Below, in pieces: positions 42,651-52,041 of a DNA stretch of 64,000 bases. Within the stretch, counting starts at the first letter, position 1; every line of letters begins with the position of its first letter. A program made the position numbers and the translations under genes. The DNA is from Paenibacillus solani (GTDB lineage Bacteria > Bacillota > Bacilli > Paenibacillales > Paenibacillaceae): positions 442,152 to 506,151 of the forward strand of contig NZ_LIUT01000003.1 of assembly GCF_001277345.1 (NCBI RefSeq), given 5' to 3'. Under the pieces are notes generated by a model. It ran no database searches, was not told the origin of the DNA, and was given only the letters and a program-made list of their open reading frames with translations.

Positions 42651-43615
42651 ATCTCCCTCACAAAGCTTCCCTTGCGCGTCGTTCCGTGACGAAGCAGCTT
42701 CCAGCCTGTACTCACGAGCTGCTCCCTTAATGGCTCCGTACTGACGATGACAGCACGATCTGACAGCCGGCGTAAGCTATGGAGCATCTGTGATTTTTCC
42801 TCCTCTGGGAAAACCGAACACAGATTATACGGCAGATCCAGGATTGCGGCATCATAATGCCCCTGCAATGAATTCATATCCTGGATCGCAACCAGGTTAT
42901 CATCGTATCCGTAATGTCTGAGATTCACTCTTGCCCCCCGAATGGCGAGCGGGTTAATATCCCGTCCTTCGGCCGTGATCCCCATCGACAACGCCTCAAT
43001 CAGTACATTCCCCATCCCGCAGCAGGGATCCAGAAGCGTAACTCCGTCCAGCCGTGGTACAGCCAGATTGACAAGTGCCCTGGCGACGCGGGAGCTGAGG
43101 CCTGTGGAATAATTTTGCGGTTTTTGCTTATGATCCATCCATGCCCGCTCAGGTTCATGCAGTATCCCCAGTCTCCAGATATTGCCTATGGACAGCATGC
43201 CGAGCGTGACATCCGGCGCTTTCATCTGAGCCTGTCCTGTTATGGCTTGGCCTACCATACGCTCATACCCGCGTAATTGCTCATAACTAAAACGATCCCC
43301 TGCCTTCAAACATACCACTTTGAAGGTTCTGTTCTTCAGATGAATAGAGCCTGCCTGCTCTGCCATTCGCTCTACAGATTCCCCTGTTAGCTTGACATCA
43401 AGGCAAGCCGTTAAGAATGGGCTTCGATCTGGATCAATCCAACGCTCACTCTCAAGCCAATTCTCTCCTTCAGGCTCATGACCAAACAGCTCCGTCAGCT
43501 CCATGGAGCAGAGGTCCTGCTCCGTTTCATGGCAGGCGTATGTGTACAGATAAGATGGCTTATTACTTACAAATCGCTCTCCAAATGCAATATCATATTC
43601 GTGTAAACTCATCAT
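42635..43615 (-). CDS. TRM11-type RNA methyltransferase
   Basis: The 326-residue protein carries a THUMP-like N-terminal part and a Rossmann methyltransferase: LLDPCCGMGNVLIEALSMGITAEGRDINPLAIRGARVNL (SAM site) and the catalytic DLPYN of N2-guanine methylases (IMAILDLPYNL-type, AAILDLPYN here). It should modify tRNA guanosine at N2, as Trm11/TrmG10 do. Its C-terminal end runs into the short repeats downstream. Start at 43615 is plausible but no clear ribosome site stands out. Confidence 0.85.
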   Translation of the reverse strand: MMSLHEYDIAFGERFVSNKPSYLYTYACHETEQDLCSMELTELFGHEPEGENWLESERWIDPDRSPFLTACLDVKLTGESVERMAEQAGSIHLKNRTFKVVCLKAGDRFSYEQLRGYERMVGQAITGQAQMKAPDVTLGMLSIGNIWRLGILHEPERAWMDHKQKPQNYSTGLSSRVARALVNLAVPRLDGVTLLDPCCGMGNVLIEALSMGITAEGRDINPLAIRGARVNLRHYGYDDNLVAIQDMNSLQGHYDAAILDLPYNLCSVFPEEEKSQMLHSLRRLSDRAVIVSTEPLREQLVSTGWKLLRHGTTRKGSFVREIWLCE

Positions 43616-43665
43616 TTATTTCTTCTCTCTTCTATTATATATGTGCGCAGGTACAACCCTGTTAT

Positions 43666-44895
43666 TTACTCTTGTTCCATTAACAGCCGATAGGATTCCA
43701 GCCGTGCTTGGTAATCGCTAACGGGCGTGACGATCAGAAATTCATCGCAGCCATATTGCTCTGCCAACTCCTGCAATCTGCTTCGCACGCTTGCAGGCGT
43801 ACCGACGATGAGCTTCTTGGACGGGCCTGCAGAAGTGGAAGTTGAACCAATGGAAACCTCCTTAGAATCTCTAGTTCCTTCATCAGGCACTCCTTGAGAA
43901 TGTCCATCTCCAACAGAAGTCGTGTCTTTTATGCCATTAGAGCGAGAAACATCGGAAGCCACCTGAGAACCTCGAGTTTCTTCACTAGGCTCTCTTTGAG
44001 AGTATCCGTCTCCAGCAGGAGTCGTGTCTCTTCTGCCGACAGATCGAGAAACACCGACTCTATGGACTCCTTCTTGTTCCTTAGGAACCAAGTCAAGGCT
44101 CTGGTCTTGGCCAACCGTTGTCTTGTCCATAGGTTCTGCGGCCACGGTGCGCTGCCCCGTCTGGGGAATGTCAGCAGCCAGCTTCTCCGCCTCTTCCTGC
44201 GTCATTGCACAGACCACGCTTACCGCCACCATCGCGCGCGGTTCTTGCAGATGAGCGCTTGGCTGAAAACCTTCCTTGTAAGACCGGAGAATCTCCGCAC
44301 CGTCCGCATCGCTCATGAACTGGCCGAATACATAACCCATGCCGAATTCAGAGGCGTAGCCTACACCTTTCGTATTCGTGCCCAGCATCCACATTACCGG
44401 TTGAGTTGCGGGAACCGGCTTCGCAGCGACCGGCACATCTTCATAACGATACCGATCCTCAAGCAGCTCGGTCAAAGACCTGATTCGCTGCGGCAAATCA
44501 GCCACATGGCCCAGAAAATTACCGCTGAGTGCCATGCTCGTATGGGCGGAACCTCCGGGTGCCCGTCCAATCCCAAGATCGATGCGGCCGGGGTACAGCG
44601 CCGCCAGCATGCGAAAATTCTCCGCTACCTTCAGCGGGCTGTAGTGGGGCAGCAGCACGGCGCCGGAACCAAGCCGGATGCTCGTTGTCCTGGCTCCGAT
44701 ATGGGACAGCAGAATTTCCGGCGAGGCACAGGACAAGTGTTCCAGGTCATGATGCTCCGCTACCCAATAACGCCCGTAGCCCCATGCTTCCGCATGCTGG
44801 GCCAGCGTCACCGCCTGCTGTAAGGCTTCCTCGAACGAGCTCTCTCCTAAATGCGGAACCAAATCCAGCACGCTTAGCTTCAATTGATTGTTCAT
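43666..44895 (-). CDS. LLM class flavin-dependent oxidoreductase with repeat insertion
   Basis: The 409-residue protein has the bacterial-luciferase-like barrel: LSVLDLVPHLGESSFEEALQQAVTLAQHAEAWGYGRYWVAEHHD, ASPEILLSHIGARTTSIRLGSGAVLLPHYSPLKVAENFRML, GRIDLGIGRAPGG, and the end KKLIVGTPASVRSRLQELAEQYGCDEFLIV. Between about residues 230 and 365 the usual loop is replaced by a Ser/Thr/Asp/Gly-rich insertion with a 34-residue tandem duplication (SRS.G..DTT..GDG.SQ...). GGGGGGG precedes the ATG at 44895. Enzyme substrate unknown; the insertion is outside the flavin site. Confidence 0.85.
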   Translation of the reverse strand: MNNQLKLSVLDLVPHLGESSFEEALQQAVTLAQHAEAWGYGRYWVAEHHDLEHLSCASPEILLSHIGARTTSIRLGSGAVLLPHYSPLKVAENFRMLAALYPGRIDLGIGRAPGGSAHTSMALSGNFLGHVADLPQRIRSLTELLEDRYRYEDVPVAAKPVPATQPVMWMLGTNTKGVGYASEFGMGYVFGQFMSDADGAEILRSYKEGFQPSAHLQEPRAMVAVSVVCAMTQEEAEKLAADIPQTGQRTVAAEPMDKTTVGQDQSLDLVPKEQEGVHRVGVSRSVGRRDTTPAGDGYSQREPSEETRGSQVASDVSRSNGIKDTTSVGDGHSQGVPDEGTRDSKEVSIGSTSTSAGPSKKLIVGTPASVRSRLQELAEQYGCDEFLIVTPVSDYQARLESYRLLMEQE

Positions 44896-45055
44896 GAAAT
44901 CCCCCCCTTTGACCTCCATCCCATCTTCCGATACAAGTGATATCAGGTTCAGTTGAGTCACTCTTGCTGAAGCAGCAATTGGCAATGGTTAAGTCAGTAG
45001 TAATAACAACAGCAACAACAAATACAGCCAAAATCCACAAGTTCTCTCGCTATTC

Positions 45056-46471
45056 CTAATCCAAATCGTAAATAGAGCCTACCTTTAGCCCATACAGCTC
45101 GTTATAAATTTTCTCGGCAAAAGCATCGGTCATCCCCGCGATATAATCAATCACCATATGCTCCCAAGTCCAGATCGGATGTGCCCGCTTCTGGTCTGAT
45201 TCATAGCGCTGGAGCCAATCGGACGGAATTATCGCCTTGGATGCGTCCGGATCAAGAAAAGCATCCCATAGACGCTTGATGATCCATTCACTGCGTTTTT
45301 GCAGGCGCTGCACTCTCAGGTCGCGAATCATGGTCACCCAGGCAAAACTCTTCAGGACGCTGACCGTGCGCAGCATATCCTCGTCTTCCTCGCCGTCTTT
45401 GACAAACGTTACCTTTTTCCAATTTCCGTTTGAGATTACCCCCAAGCTACCCACAAACAAGCTGACCCAGTAGGCCTTGACCTCTCGCCGGGTACGGGAA
45501 TAATCATTCTCGCAGGTCGGCATTTTTTCATTCCAGATCTTCAGGAACTCATCCAGCACCAACTCCACTTTTGGGTGAATTTGCTCCTTCGTCCAGCCTT
45601 CCCATACTTCGTCATCCAGCGTCATGATCTTCTGCACGATCAGTTTGTTAAGATGGCTGTCCCGCAGAAAATGCTCATGCACCTCGATCTTCCCGGCTTT
45701 AATGCCGTCTTCCAAATCATGCGCGGAATATGCGATGTCGTCACAGAGGTCCATAAGCTGCGCTTCCAGGGTTCTGTGCGTACCGGGAATCCCCCACTCC
45801 TTCCGAATCTGGGAGATGTAATCCCATTCATGACGGTACATTCCCTTGGGATTATCGAGGCCCGAGAATGGATATTTGTTAATGCCAAGCAGCACCGCAT
45901 CCGATAAATTCAGCCCGTTGACATTCTCTCTTTTCTCCAAAAACATAATCAGCCGAAAATTATGCGCGTTCCCTTCAAAATGCTCATATTTACGCCGCAT
46001 TGCCTGTTGTACCTTGGCCGCCTGCTCTGGTGTCGGCGTGCCCGGTTGGCGCGTCAGCTCTTCCTCGGTTTTCCGGTTTATATGCTTTTCCAAAATATCC
46101 TGCAGAACTTCTTCGCCCTTATGGCCAAATGGCGGGTGTCCAAAATCATGAGCGATCGCCGCGCACTCCACCACCTCGGGATCAATCATCAACCCTGCAT
46201 TCTCCGCCTGCTCCGGCAGCACTTCAGGATAATGACGCGGCAGGCTGCGTGCAGCCTCGCGTGCGATCTGCGCTACCTCAAGCGAATGCGTCAAACGGGT
46301 CCGGTAGTAATCTCCCGTGCCAGCACCGAACACCTGTGATTTCCCCTGCAGTCTGCGGAACGTCGGCGAATGGATCAGACGCGAATAGTCCCGTTCATAG
46401 GCCGCGCGTGAAGCATCCGACTTCGTTTGCTCCGGATATTGGCGATGCTCTCTAAGCTCCTTCAGTTTCAT
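45056..46471 (-). CDS. dgt: Deoxyguanosinetriphosphate triphosphohydrolase (dGTPase)
   Basis: HD-domain dNTPase that cleaves dGTP to deoxyguanosine and triphosphate, limiting the dNTP pool. Of 471 residues the N-terminal part has RDYSRLIHSPTFRRLQGKSQVF and RTRLTHSLEVAQIARE, then AIAHDFGHPPFGHKGEEVL, with the H...HD...D metal ligands, and DICDDIAYSAHDLEDGIKAGK. The length fits the larger dGTPase group. GGAGTGGGG precedes its ATG. The phage-tail cluster begins about 680 bases further left on the same strand. Confidence 0.94.
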   Translation of the reverse strand: MKLKELREHRQYPEQTKSDASRAAYERDYSRLIHSPTFRRLQGKSQVFGAGTGDYYRTRLTHSLEVAQIAREAARSLPRHYPEVLPEQAENAGLMIDPEVVECAAIAHDFGHPPFGHKGEEVLQDILEKHINRKTEEELTRQPGTPTPEQAAKVQQAMRRKYEHFEGNAHNFRLIMFLEKRENVNGLNLSDAVLLGINKYPFSGLDNPKGMYRHEWDYISQIRKEWGIPGTHRTLEAQLMDLCDDIAYSAHDLEDGIKAGKIEVHEHFLRDSHLNKLIVQKIMTLDDEVWEGWTKEQIHPKVELVLDEFLKIWNEKMPTCENDYSRTRREVKAYWVSLFVGSLGVISNGNWKKVTFVKDGEEDEDMLRTVSVLKSFAWVTMIRDLRVQRLQKRSEWIIKRLWDAFLDPDASKAIIPSDWLQRYESDQKRAHPIWTWEHMVIDYIAGMTDAFAEKIYNELYGLKVGSIYDLD

Positions 46472-47149
46472 TTACCCCACTCCTGTTTTATCTGTTTAGG
46501 ATCGCTTCTATTTAGTTCATTCTTTAGATTATATGCCATCCGGCATCCGAAAGAAAAATGTCATAGCAAAGTAAATCCGTTCCTTCCTTGTATACCCGCT
46601 TTGACGCTTCCGCTATCCGGTTGCACACAACTTATGTCAGAATAAAAAGGTGAGGAGTAAGGAGAACAGGATCTATCTATTGGGGAGATACATTCAATTA
46701 TCTACATGCGAGAGGACATCGTAATTAAACGATATATAATGCAGCTTTTTTGTAAGGGAATAGATTTTTGAGGGAACAGAATTGAATGGAAATAGATCTT
46801 CTTCTATGTACAAATAAATGTTATCAATTCTGAATGGATGCGATTCTCCATTCCGAACACTCATTGATTGGTGTGACGTAAATTTATCATTTGGGCGATT
46901 TCAAACCTATATATCTGTCAATAATCCCAATCTCATAACGACATTGCCGATACATAGCAATGATCAAACCATAGCAAAAACAAATAAAGCTGACCTCAGT
47001 TTGATTACCGATGCCAGCTTCCATATTGGGTATGGCTATACATGTATACTTAATCGGTTTGAACCGCTGCTTAGTTGCATTACAGCAGGATTGTCTCATT
47101 TTTACACACATAGTCCCCATATAACTTCGTAACTCTGCCTGCCCACTGT

Positions 47150-47932
47150 TCACTTATCCGCTTTAAAAAAGCCCAATCGATGCAGGACGGTCATGATTCT
47201 ATAAAAATCGTAGCTGCCTGCAGGATCGTTCAATACTTTTGCCTCCTGTGCAGCGTGTATAGCAGGTTCAGCCCAAGCTGGAACTTTAGCAGGTTTCGAC
47301 GCTTCGACAGCCGTAAGCCTAGCATTCATCTGCTTGATGGTACTGCCCTGCTCGTTTAGCAGCTTTAACGAAGAAGCATATTGCTCACTCAGCTGCCGCA
47401 TCTGCTCCTGCGTTTTTTGCAGCTCCGTGGTTAATTGTTCGATTTTCATGCGTTCCTCCTCCTTTGGATTTGGCAGATCATATTGATATAGCGAGTGCTG
47501 TTCGATTAGAGAGATGAGTTTGCTCGGATATTTGGGATCTGTTGCGTAGCCTCCCCTCCAAATCTCGTTCGCTGCCGTTTTGTAATCCGCCCAGAGCACG
47601 CCATGGTACCGCATTGGCTTGTCTCGCGTTCCGTTCAGAATGAGCTTGGTATGATCCGTAACGGATTCATGCCAGCCGTTGTATTTACGAAACTGAGCGC
47701 TAACAGTATAGGGGGTTTGCCCCCGGTACTCCGTTGTCTGCATCGTTACGCTTCCCGCTGGACCGGTGCCTTTGATGCCGAACAAATTATTCGCTTTTTG
47801 CGTTAGCCCGCTCGTTCCCCAATTGGATTCCAGAATGGCCTGGGCGAGCGTAAGCGAAGCGGGCACTCCATACTGACGCATGTCCTGGGTCGCAATCGGC
47901 GCCAGCTTGGCTATAAATTCAAAGGGTTTCAT
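47150..47932 (-). CDS. Phage endolysin: N-acetylglucosaminidase-type lysin with C-terminal coiled coil
   Basis: The 260-residue protein starts EFIAKLAPIATQDMRQYGVPASLTLAQAILESNWGTSGLTQKANNLFGIKGTG, a glucosaminidase (GH73/LytG-like) domain with catalytic Glu in AILESNWG, followed by a coiled coil (about 170-220) and a short C-terminal segment (EPAIHAAQEAKVLNDPAG..LHRLGFF) that resembles the repeated unit seen at the end of Firmicute phage lysins. ATG at 47932 follows GGGGG and overlaps the holin stop by 14 bases, so lysis genes are coupled. It is the last gene of the tail cluster. Confidence 0.87.
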   Translation of the reverse strand: MKPFEFIAKLAPIATQDMRQYGVPASLTLAQAILESNWGTSGLTQKANNLFGIKGTGPAGSVTMQTTEYRGQTPYTVSAQFRKYNGWHESVTDHTKLILNGTRDKPMRYHGVLWADYKTAANEIWRGGYATDPKYPSKLISLIEQHSLYQYDLPNPKEEERMKIEQLTTELQKTQEQMRQLSEQYASSLKLLNEQGSTIKQMNARLTAVEASKPAKVPAWAEPAIHAAQEAKVLNDPAGSYDFYRIMTVLHRLGFFKADK

Positions 47933-48368
47933 CCTTGTTTTCCCCCTTTCGTGTAGTCTGTTTAGTCTCTTCGGATTTGATCTGAAATACTTGTACCACA
48001 TTACGCAGGGATTGCGGGATCGGTACCCCCATTCGCCCGACATTCTCAATAATAGATAGCAGCTCATTCGCGAGGTAAAAGAAGATTACCGTATTCTGAA
48101 AATAATTCATCTCGCCCAGCACCCGATCCACCAGATGCATCAGCGCGATGATGAGAAAAATGGTCATTTTTCGTGCAATCCCTGTATACCCCATACGGCT
48201 GCGCAGCTCACCGTTCATCCAGGCCGCACCCCAACCGGTCAGCCAATCCACCACCACGAGCCACAACAACAGATGTAGCGGCAGCGTCCATCCACCCCAG
48301 ACGTACCCTGTCACGGCCCCCGTCCCCGCCACCAGCATCTTAAACAGCTGACCGATGTGCTCATACAT
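47919..48368 (-). CDS. Phage holin (phi LC3/TcdE-like family)
   Basis: A 149-residue membrane protein with three to four hydrophobic segments: VWGGWTLPLHLLLWLVVVDWLTGWGAAWMNG (with the typical DWLTG), IFLIIALMHLVDRVL and VIFFYLANELLSIIENVGRMGVPIPQSL, followed by a basic/acidic tail. This is the signature set of the phage holin family found beside endolysins in PBSX-like elements. It follows a terminator and opens the lysis cassette. Confidence 0.9.
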   Translation of the reverse strand: MYEHIGQLFKMLVAGTGAVTGYVWGGWTLPLHLLLWLVVVDWLTGWGAAWMNGELRSRMGYTGIARKMTIFLIIALMHLVDRVLGEMNYFQNTVIFFYLANELLSIIENVGRMGVPIPQSLRNVVQVFQIKSEETKQTTRKGENKDETL

Positions 48369-48403
48369 AATTGTTCCTCCTTTATAATGGTTTATAAGAT
48401 GTG

Positions 48404-48430
48404 AAAAAGCCCTCGGGGAGCCGAGGGCTT
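48404..48430 (-). terminator. Terminator between tail genes and lysis genes
   Basis: Minus strand AAGCCCTCGG-CTCC-CCGAGGGCTT followed by TTTC. It separates xkdX from the holin. A possible 40-codon coding stretch (48444-48566) lies upstream on the same strand. Confidence 0.7.
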
Positions 48431-48651
48431 GGGTTGCTGATATTCATAGTTGATCTAGGAAAAAATCCTTGTTAGCCTGTACGTCACTTCGCATGCGGAT
48501 CATGCTTCCGATCGCTGTTGCCCACAGATTTTCCTGAACACTTATATATAAGGTTAAAATCCGTGGTCAAAGGCGCCCGCTCCGCTTCTCCAGCATGATT
48601 CCGCCTTCTTCGTTGAAGCCTCTTAGGTTGTGAGCAGATTCAATGAAGCGT

Positions 48652-48789
48652 TTAATATGTCTCGCCAGTGATGACTTCGTATTCTTCCGAAGTGATGACG
48701 CCAAACCCAACGTATTGTCTCAATTGAGGCTTCTGCGCCCATTTCTTCTCATAGTAGTACTTCAGACGTTCAAAATCGTTCTCAAACAT
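48652..48789 (-). CDS. xkdX: XkdX family small phage protein
   Basis: The 45-residue protein (MFENDFERLKYYYEKKWAQK...LRQYVGFGVITSEEYEVITG) matches the XkdX family in its short length, aromatic/basic helix and the VxxGxITxEEYxxITG end. GGAGAGGG precedes the ATG. It lies after the fibre and W-like genes, as in PBSX. Role unknown. Confidence 0.85.
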   Translation of the reverse strand: MFENDFERLKYYYEKKWAQKPQLRQYVGFGVITSEEYEVITGETY

Positions 48790-48808
48790 CGTCACCCTCT
48801 CCTTTCGA

Positions 48809-49393
48809 TCAGTTATTTTCAAGTGACAGCAGCCGCAATTCAAGCCCTACATTTTGGGCTCCCTGCGCCTCATTCTGTTGGCGTAACTCTAGTGCCTCAA
48901 GTTCACGTGTAACCATCTCGGCACCTATACGATCCAGTTCATTGGGTTCAGCAGGTTGAGATCTTGTCAGCTCCTCGATTTCTTCAGAGGTTAACCCTTC
49001 GATCCAAAAATCCGGCATCGGAATAGATTCCAGCGCTGGCATCTCACCACGCCCAACCTCCGAAAGAGCTTGCCACTTGGAGAATGCTTCTTGATATGAG
49101 TCCTGGGCTTCGCTTACGGCGGCCCGGTATGCACTCCAAGCTGCAAGATCGAAACACGGTCGGAACAAGCCAGGAGTTACAGGGATACCGACGATATAGC
49201 CGGTAATATTGGTTTCATATTCACGTGGTGATTCATCATCTGATTGTGTACCATCTCCTATTATGGTTAAAACTACTTCCGGTTTTCCGGGTTTCGAGTC
49301 GGAATAAAAAGGGACGATACCAGAAAAGGTATCGTCCACAAGCGCGTCCTCTAAATAGAGGCCCTCTGTATTTACTTTAGGTGCGGCTTTCAT
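48809..49393 (-). CDS. Tail-fibre-associated protein in XkdW position
   Basis: A 194-residue acidic protein without a sure family hit; it shows beta-rich start, a WSAYRAAVSEAQDSYQEAFSKW helical part and an acidic C-terminal half with LTSEEIEELTRSQPAEPNELDRIGAEM. It lies between the tail fibre gene and xkdX, where PBSX has xkdW, and may assist fibre assembly. A 10-base gap to the fibre gene and GGAGG upstream of the ATG fit one operon. Naming is by position. Confidence 0.65.
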   Translation of the reverse strand: MKAAPKVNTEGLYLEDALVDDTFSGIVPFYSDSKPGKPEVVLTIIGDGTQSDDESPREYETNITGYIVGIPVTPGLFRPCFDLAAWSAYRAAVSEAQDSYQEAFSKWQALSEVGRGEMPALESIPMPDFWIEGLTSEEIEELTRSQPAEPNELDRIGAEMVTRELEALELRQQNEAQGAQNVGLELRLLSLENN

Positions 49394-49404
49394 GTGATAC
49401 CTCC

Positions 49405-52041
49405 TTATTGTTCGGCTAGGAATATAGTGTTGTCCAGACTAAGATATAAATTCCCAGGAACTTGATCGATAGTAACTATCCCACTCGGGTCTATATTGAT
49501 AGTCCCTAATTGTGTTTGAGACGTCCCGCTAGCGTAAACTGCAACCACAACTCGGCGGCTTTCTGAAGGCCTGAATCCTTTAGGTAAACGGAAAAGTTCA
49601 GTTCCGTTTGCCATTATACCTGTAGCCATCCTGCCTTTAAAATATACAAAGCCTTCCCTGTCTTTTAAATAGCCAGGAGTCTGATAATAAGTTACCCACC
49701 CATTCATTAGCGTTGGCATAATCCATCCACGTGATAGCTCCTTATCTACTTTCTTATTCATCAGAACGGAAACCGCGGACGTATTGTGTTGTACGGCATC
49801 AGTCAACTCGCTGAAAAACGCCTTTTCGTTGATCCCGTATGACCCGCTGAATGGGACAGTAGGCGACTTGTCCAGCATTAGATAAGTGACCGAATAAACT
49901 GCGGACGAGTTGTAATCTTCCCTTGCTATCTTAACTCTTTCATTCCCATAAGAATCGTTATTATTTCTTTTCCAACTCGAGAACTCTCTAGAGTTCTCAT
50001 AAACCTTGAGGATTTTCCCAATCTTATGCAGGGTTGGGTAATTAGCTGATCCTATCCACACGCCCGTTGATCCGACATATGGCTTAGAGCTATTATCCCG
50101 CAGCATAATCCCAGCACCAACCTCGATCTGATTCTCGCCTTCATGAAACGCCAGCATGCCTTCGAATACGATTGGCTCGATTGTTGGCGTTGTGAGCTGA
50201 TAGACGAGCTGGTATGGAGTATAGGTTTTTCCTTGAGCATCTGTTCCAGCAAATTCCGTTGGTAACGTTGTCGTATAGTCAATTCCGTTCGTAAGAGGAA
50301 TTGAGTCGCTTAAACGTGTAACTCGGATCCAAACTTTAGTTCCCGTTCCATTGTAGTGGTCTAATCGGGTTCCGCCGGTGATGCTCATTTTCCAGCCCAT
50401 AAAATACGCTTTAATCTCGTCGGCTGTCGGCGTGTAGTTGTCGCCCCATCCACTATCGGCATTCGGTAGAGACAGATACAAATTTCCTCCGCCAATGCCG
50501 TTGTTTTGATCGGGTCCGACTAGTTGCCCATCGTTTTTGGTTTCAAGTATAACCCCATTGTATTTTGTAATCATTGCACTACGATTCACACTATCAGACG
50601 CTAAACCAATGCAGGAAATCCCTTTATAGTTAGCAGTCGAGGAACTGGCACTGTAGCTCCAACTCAACGAACCGTCCAACACAACCTTTTTCCACTTCGC
50701 CAGCTTAAAATACTGGCCGTCCTTCTCGAACACTTCATCAGCATTCGCACCTGTCAGCGGATCGGCGTATAAGTCCGTTTGAAATGCGAGCATGGAGTCC
50801 TCGCGTGGTTTGAACGTTTTAGCCTCGGCGCTGAGCGTGAGTATAGGGTTCGTGGCGAATATATCGTAAGCAGGTAGTGAATTTCTATCTGTCCCGTCAA
50901 TTTCAGCTTGTAAATCGTAAGCGTATAAATGTATGCGAACTACCCCAGTTTGTGGCCCAGTAAATTGGACACTATAAGGGCTTTTCTCTACCGGATTCCT
51001 ATCAACTTTTACAAGGTAATTCATGCTGCTGGCGATTGTCCCACTAATATCGTGAATCGCAATGTACTTACACTTTAAAGAGTCAAATGATAATGTGTAC
51101 AAAATGCCGGACAACACAGGTATATCAATATAGACTACTTGCGCTGTAGTTGATGGACTAAACACTGTGTACGGTTCCTCGGTACGGAAAGAAAGGCGAC
51201 TAGTCCATTCATAAAAAGGCGGCAACAAGTTCTCGCCGTACCGGATCGCATATGGATTCCGCACAGGCTGGACGCTATTAACGTACGGATACTTGTCGGC
51301 AATTTGCTCAGGAGTCATCGTGTTGAGTGCGGCGTATTCGGCGGCTGAGATTTCATAAAGTCTCATCGAATCGACATTTCCTGTAATACCCGGTGTATTA
51401 GCGTCAAAACGAGCGTAAATACGAATAGCGGATAATCCTACTAAGTCAGAAGGAGATAGCTTAGCGTATCGAGTTCTAAATTTTTGATCCGTCCCAGGAG
51501 ATGATTCTGTAATCATCGTATATTCAGTTTTCGATAATCTTAATGTACATCTTGTAGCAGAGCCATTTTTCATATCTGCTAAAGCAATATAGTGTTTAAG
51601 GGGATCAATTGAAATATCTACAAATACCCCAAAAGCTAAGGTGGTGCTTGATGTCACTTTTATGCTAGTAGTCCCTGATGTACTAACCGTTGTATCGATG
51701 GTTGCAGTTGCACTCGGAGTAGTAACTCCAGAAAGAGAGTCACATGATCCAGCCCGCCCCAACAAATTAACCAACGTCCGCCCTTTTATCCCACTCAACT
51801 TAAAAGGCGCACTTCGCTCCGCATTCACAATTTGAAGCCCTGGCTGAAGCACAACTTCCTTACGTTCCACGGTATCCAGACGCTTTTCTAGTGCCCCAAT
51901 AGCATCGCTTGTTCCACCTGCAAACCGATCTACGGCATCCGCATTCTGGTCAATATATTTCTCAAGATCAAAATACGTCGTTGACGGCGAGGTTCGGTCT
52001 ATCTTATTCAACCCGAGATTCGGTGTAACCGGATTCGTCAT
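49405..52041 (-). CDS. Tail fibre / receptor-binding protein (XkdV-like position)
   Basis: An 878-residue protein that starts NPVTPNLGLNKIDRTSPSTTYFDLEKYIDQNADAVDRF, the common N-terminal attachment domain of Gram-positive tail fibres, then a coiled-coil stretch (about 35-60), several beta-rich carbohydrate-binding-like modules and a C-terminal domain with glycine/aromatic repeats. The ATG directly follows the stop of the xkdU-like gene and AGGAGGAG, so it is coupled. The C-terminal part is likely to determine target cells. Confidence 0.8.
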   Translation of the reverse strand: MTNPVTPNLGLNKIDRTSPSTTYFDLEKYIDQNADAVDRFAGGTSDAIGALEKRLDTVERKEVVLQPGLQIVNAERSAPFKLSGIKGRTLVNLLGRAGSCDSLSGVTTPSATATIDTTVSTSGTTSIKVTSSTTLAFGVFVDISIDPLKHYIALADMKNGSATRCTLRLSKTEYTMITESSPGTDQKFRTRYAKLSPSDLVGLSAIRIYARFDANTPGITGNVDSMRLYEISAAEYAALNTMTPEQIADKYPYVNSVQPVRNPYAIRYGENLLPPFYEWTSRLSFRTEEPYTVFSPSTTAQVVYIDIPVLSGILYTLSFDSLKCKYIAIHDISGTIASSMNYLVKVDRNPVEKSPYSVQFTGPQTGVVRIHLYAYDLQAEIDGTDRNSLPAYDIFATNPILTLSAEAKTFKPREDSMLAFQTDLYADPLTGANADEVFEKDGQYFKLAKWKKVVLDGSLSWSYSASSSTANYKGISCIGLASDSVNRSAMITKYNGVILETKNDGQLVGPDQNNGIGGGNLYLSLPNADSGWGDNYTPTADEIKAYFMGWKMSITGGTRLDHYNGTGTKVWIRVTRLSDSIPLTNGIDYTTTLPTEFAGTDAQGKTYTPYQLVYQLTTPTIEPIVFEGMLAFHEGENQIEVGAGIMLRDNSSKPYVGSTGVWIGSANYPTLHKIGKILKVYENSREFSSWKRNNNDSYGNERVKIAREDYNSSAVYSVTYLMLDKSPTVPFSGSYGINEKAFFSELTDAVQHNTSAVSVLMNKKVDKELSRGWIMPTLMNGWVTYYQTPGYLKDREGFVYFKGRMATGIMANGTELFRLPKGFRPSESRRVVVAVYASGTSQTQLGTINIDPSGIVTIDQVPGNLYLSLDNTIFLAEQ

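Noticed and set aside
43894-44823. 309-codon plus-strand ORF opposite the LLM oxidoreductase
   Set aside because: It is the antisense of a recognised enzyme and rich in Arg/Ser, as antisense frames of GC-rich codons are.
44896-44980. TPP riboswitch-like stretch (GAACCTGAT ... GATGGGATG) before the LLM oxidoreductase
   Set aside because: A nine-base block equals the thi-box part, but the 5' half (GGGGTGC...GCTGAGA) and the pairing partner for the end are missing within 150 bases, so it is not a complete TPP riboswitch.
46818-47153. Two opposing ORFs (104 aa plus strand, 88 aa minus strand) between dgt and the endolysin
   Set aside because: Neither has a ribosome site, both lie in AT-rich intergenic DNA, and the sequences show no protein-like pattern. 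I treat the 680-base gap as non-coding; I see no feature in it that I can support.
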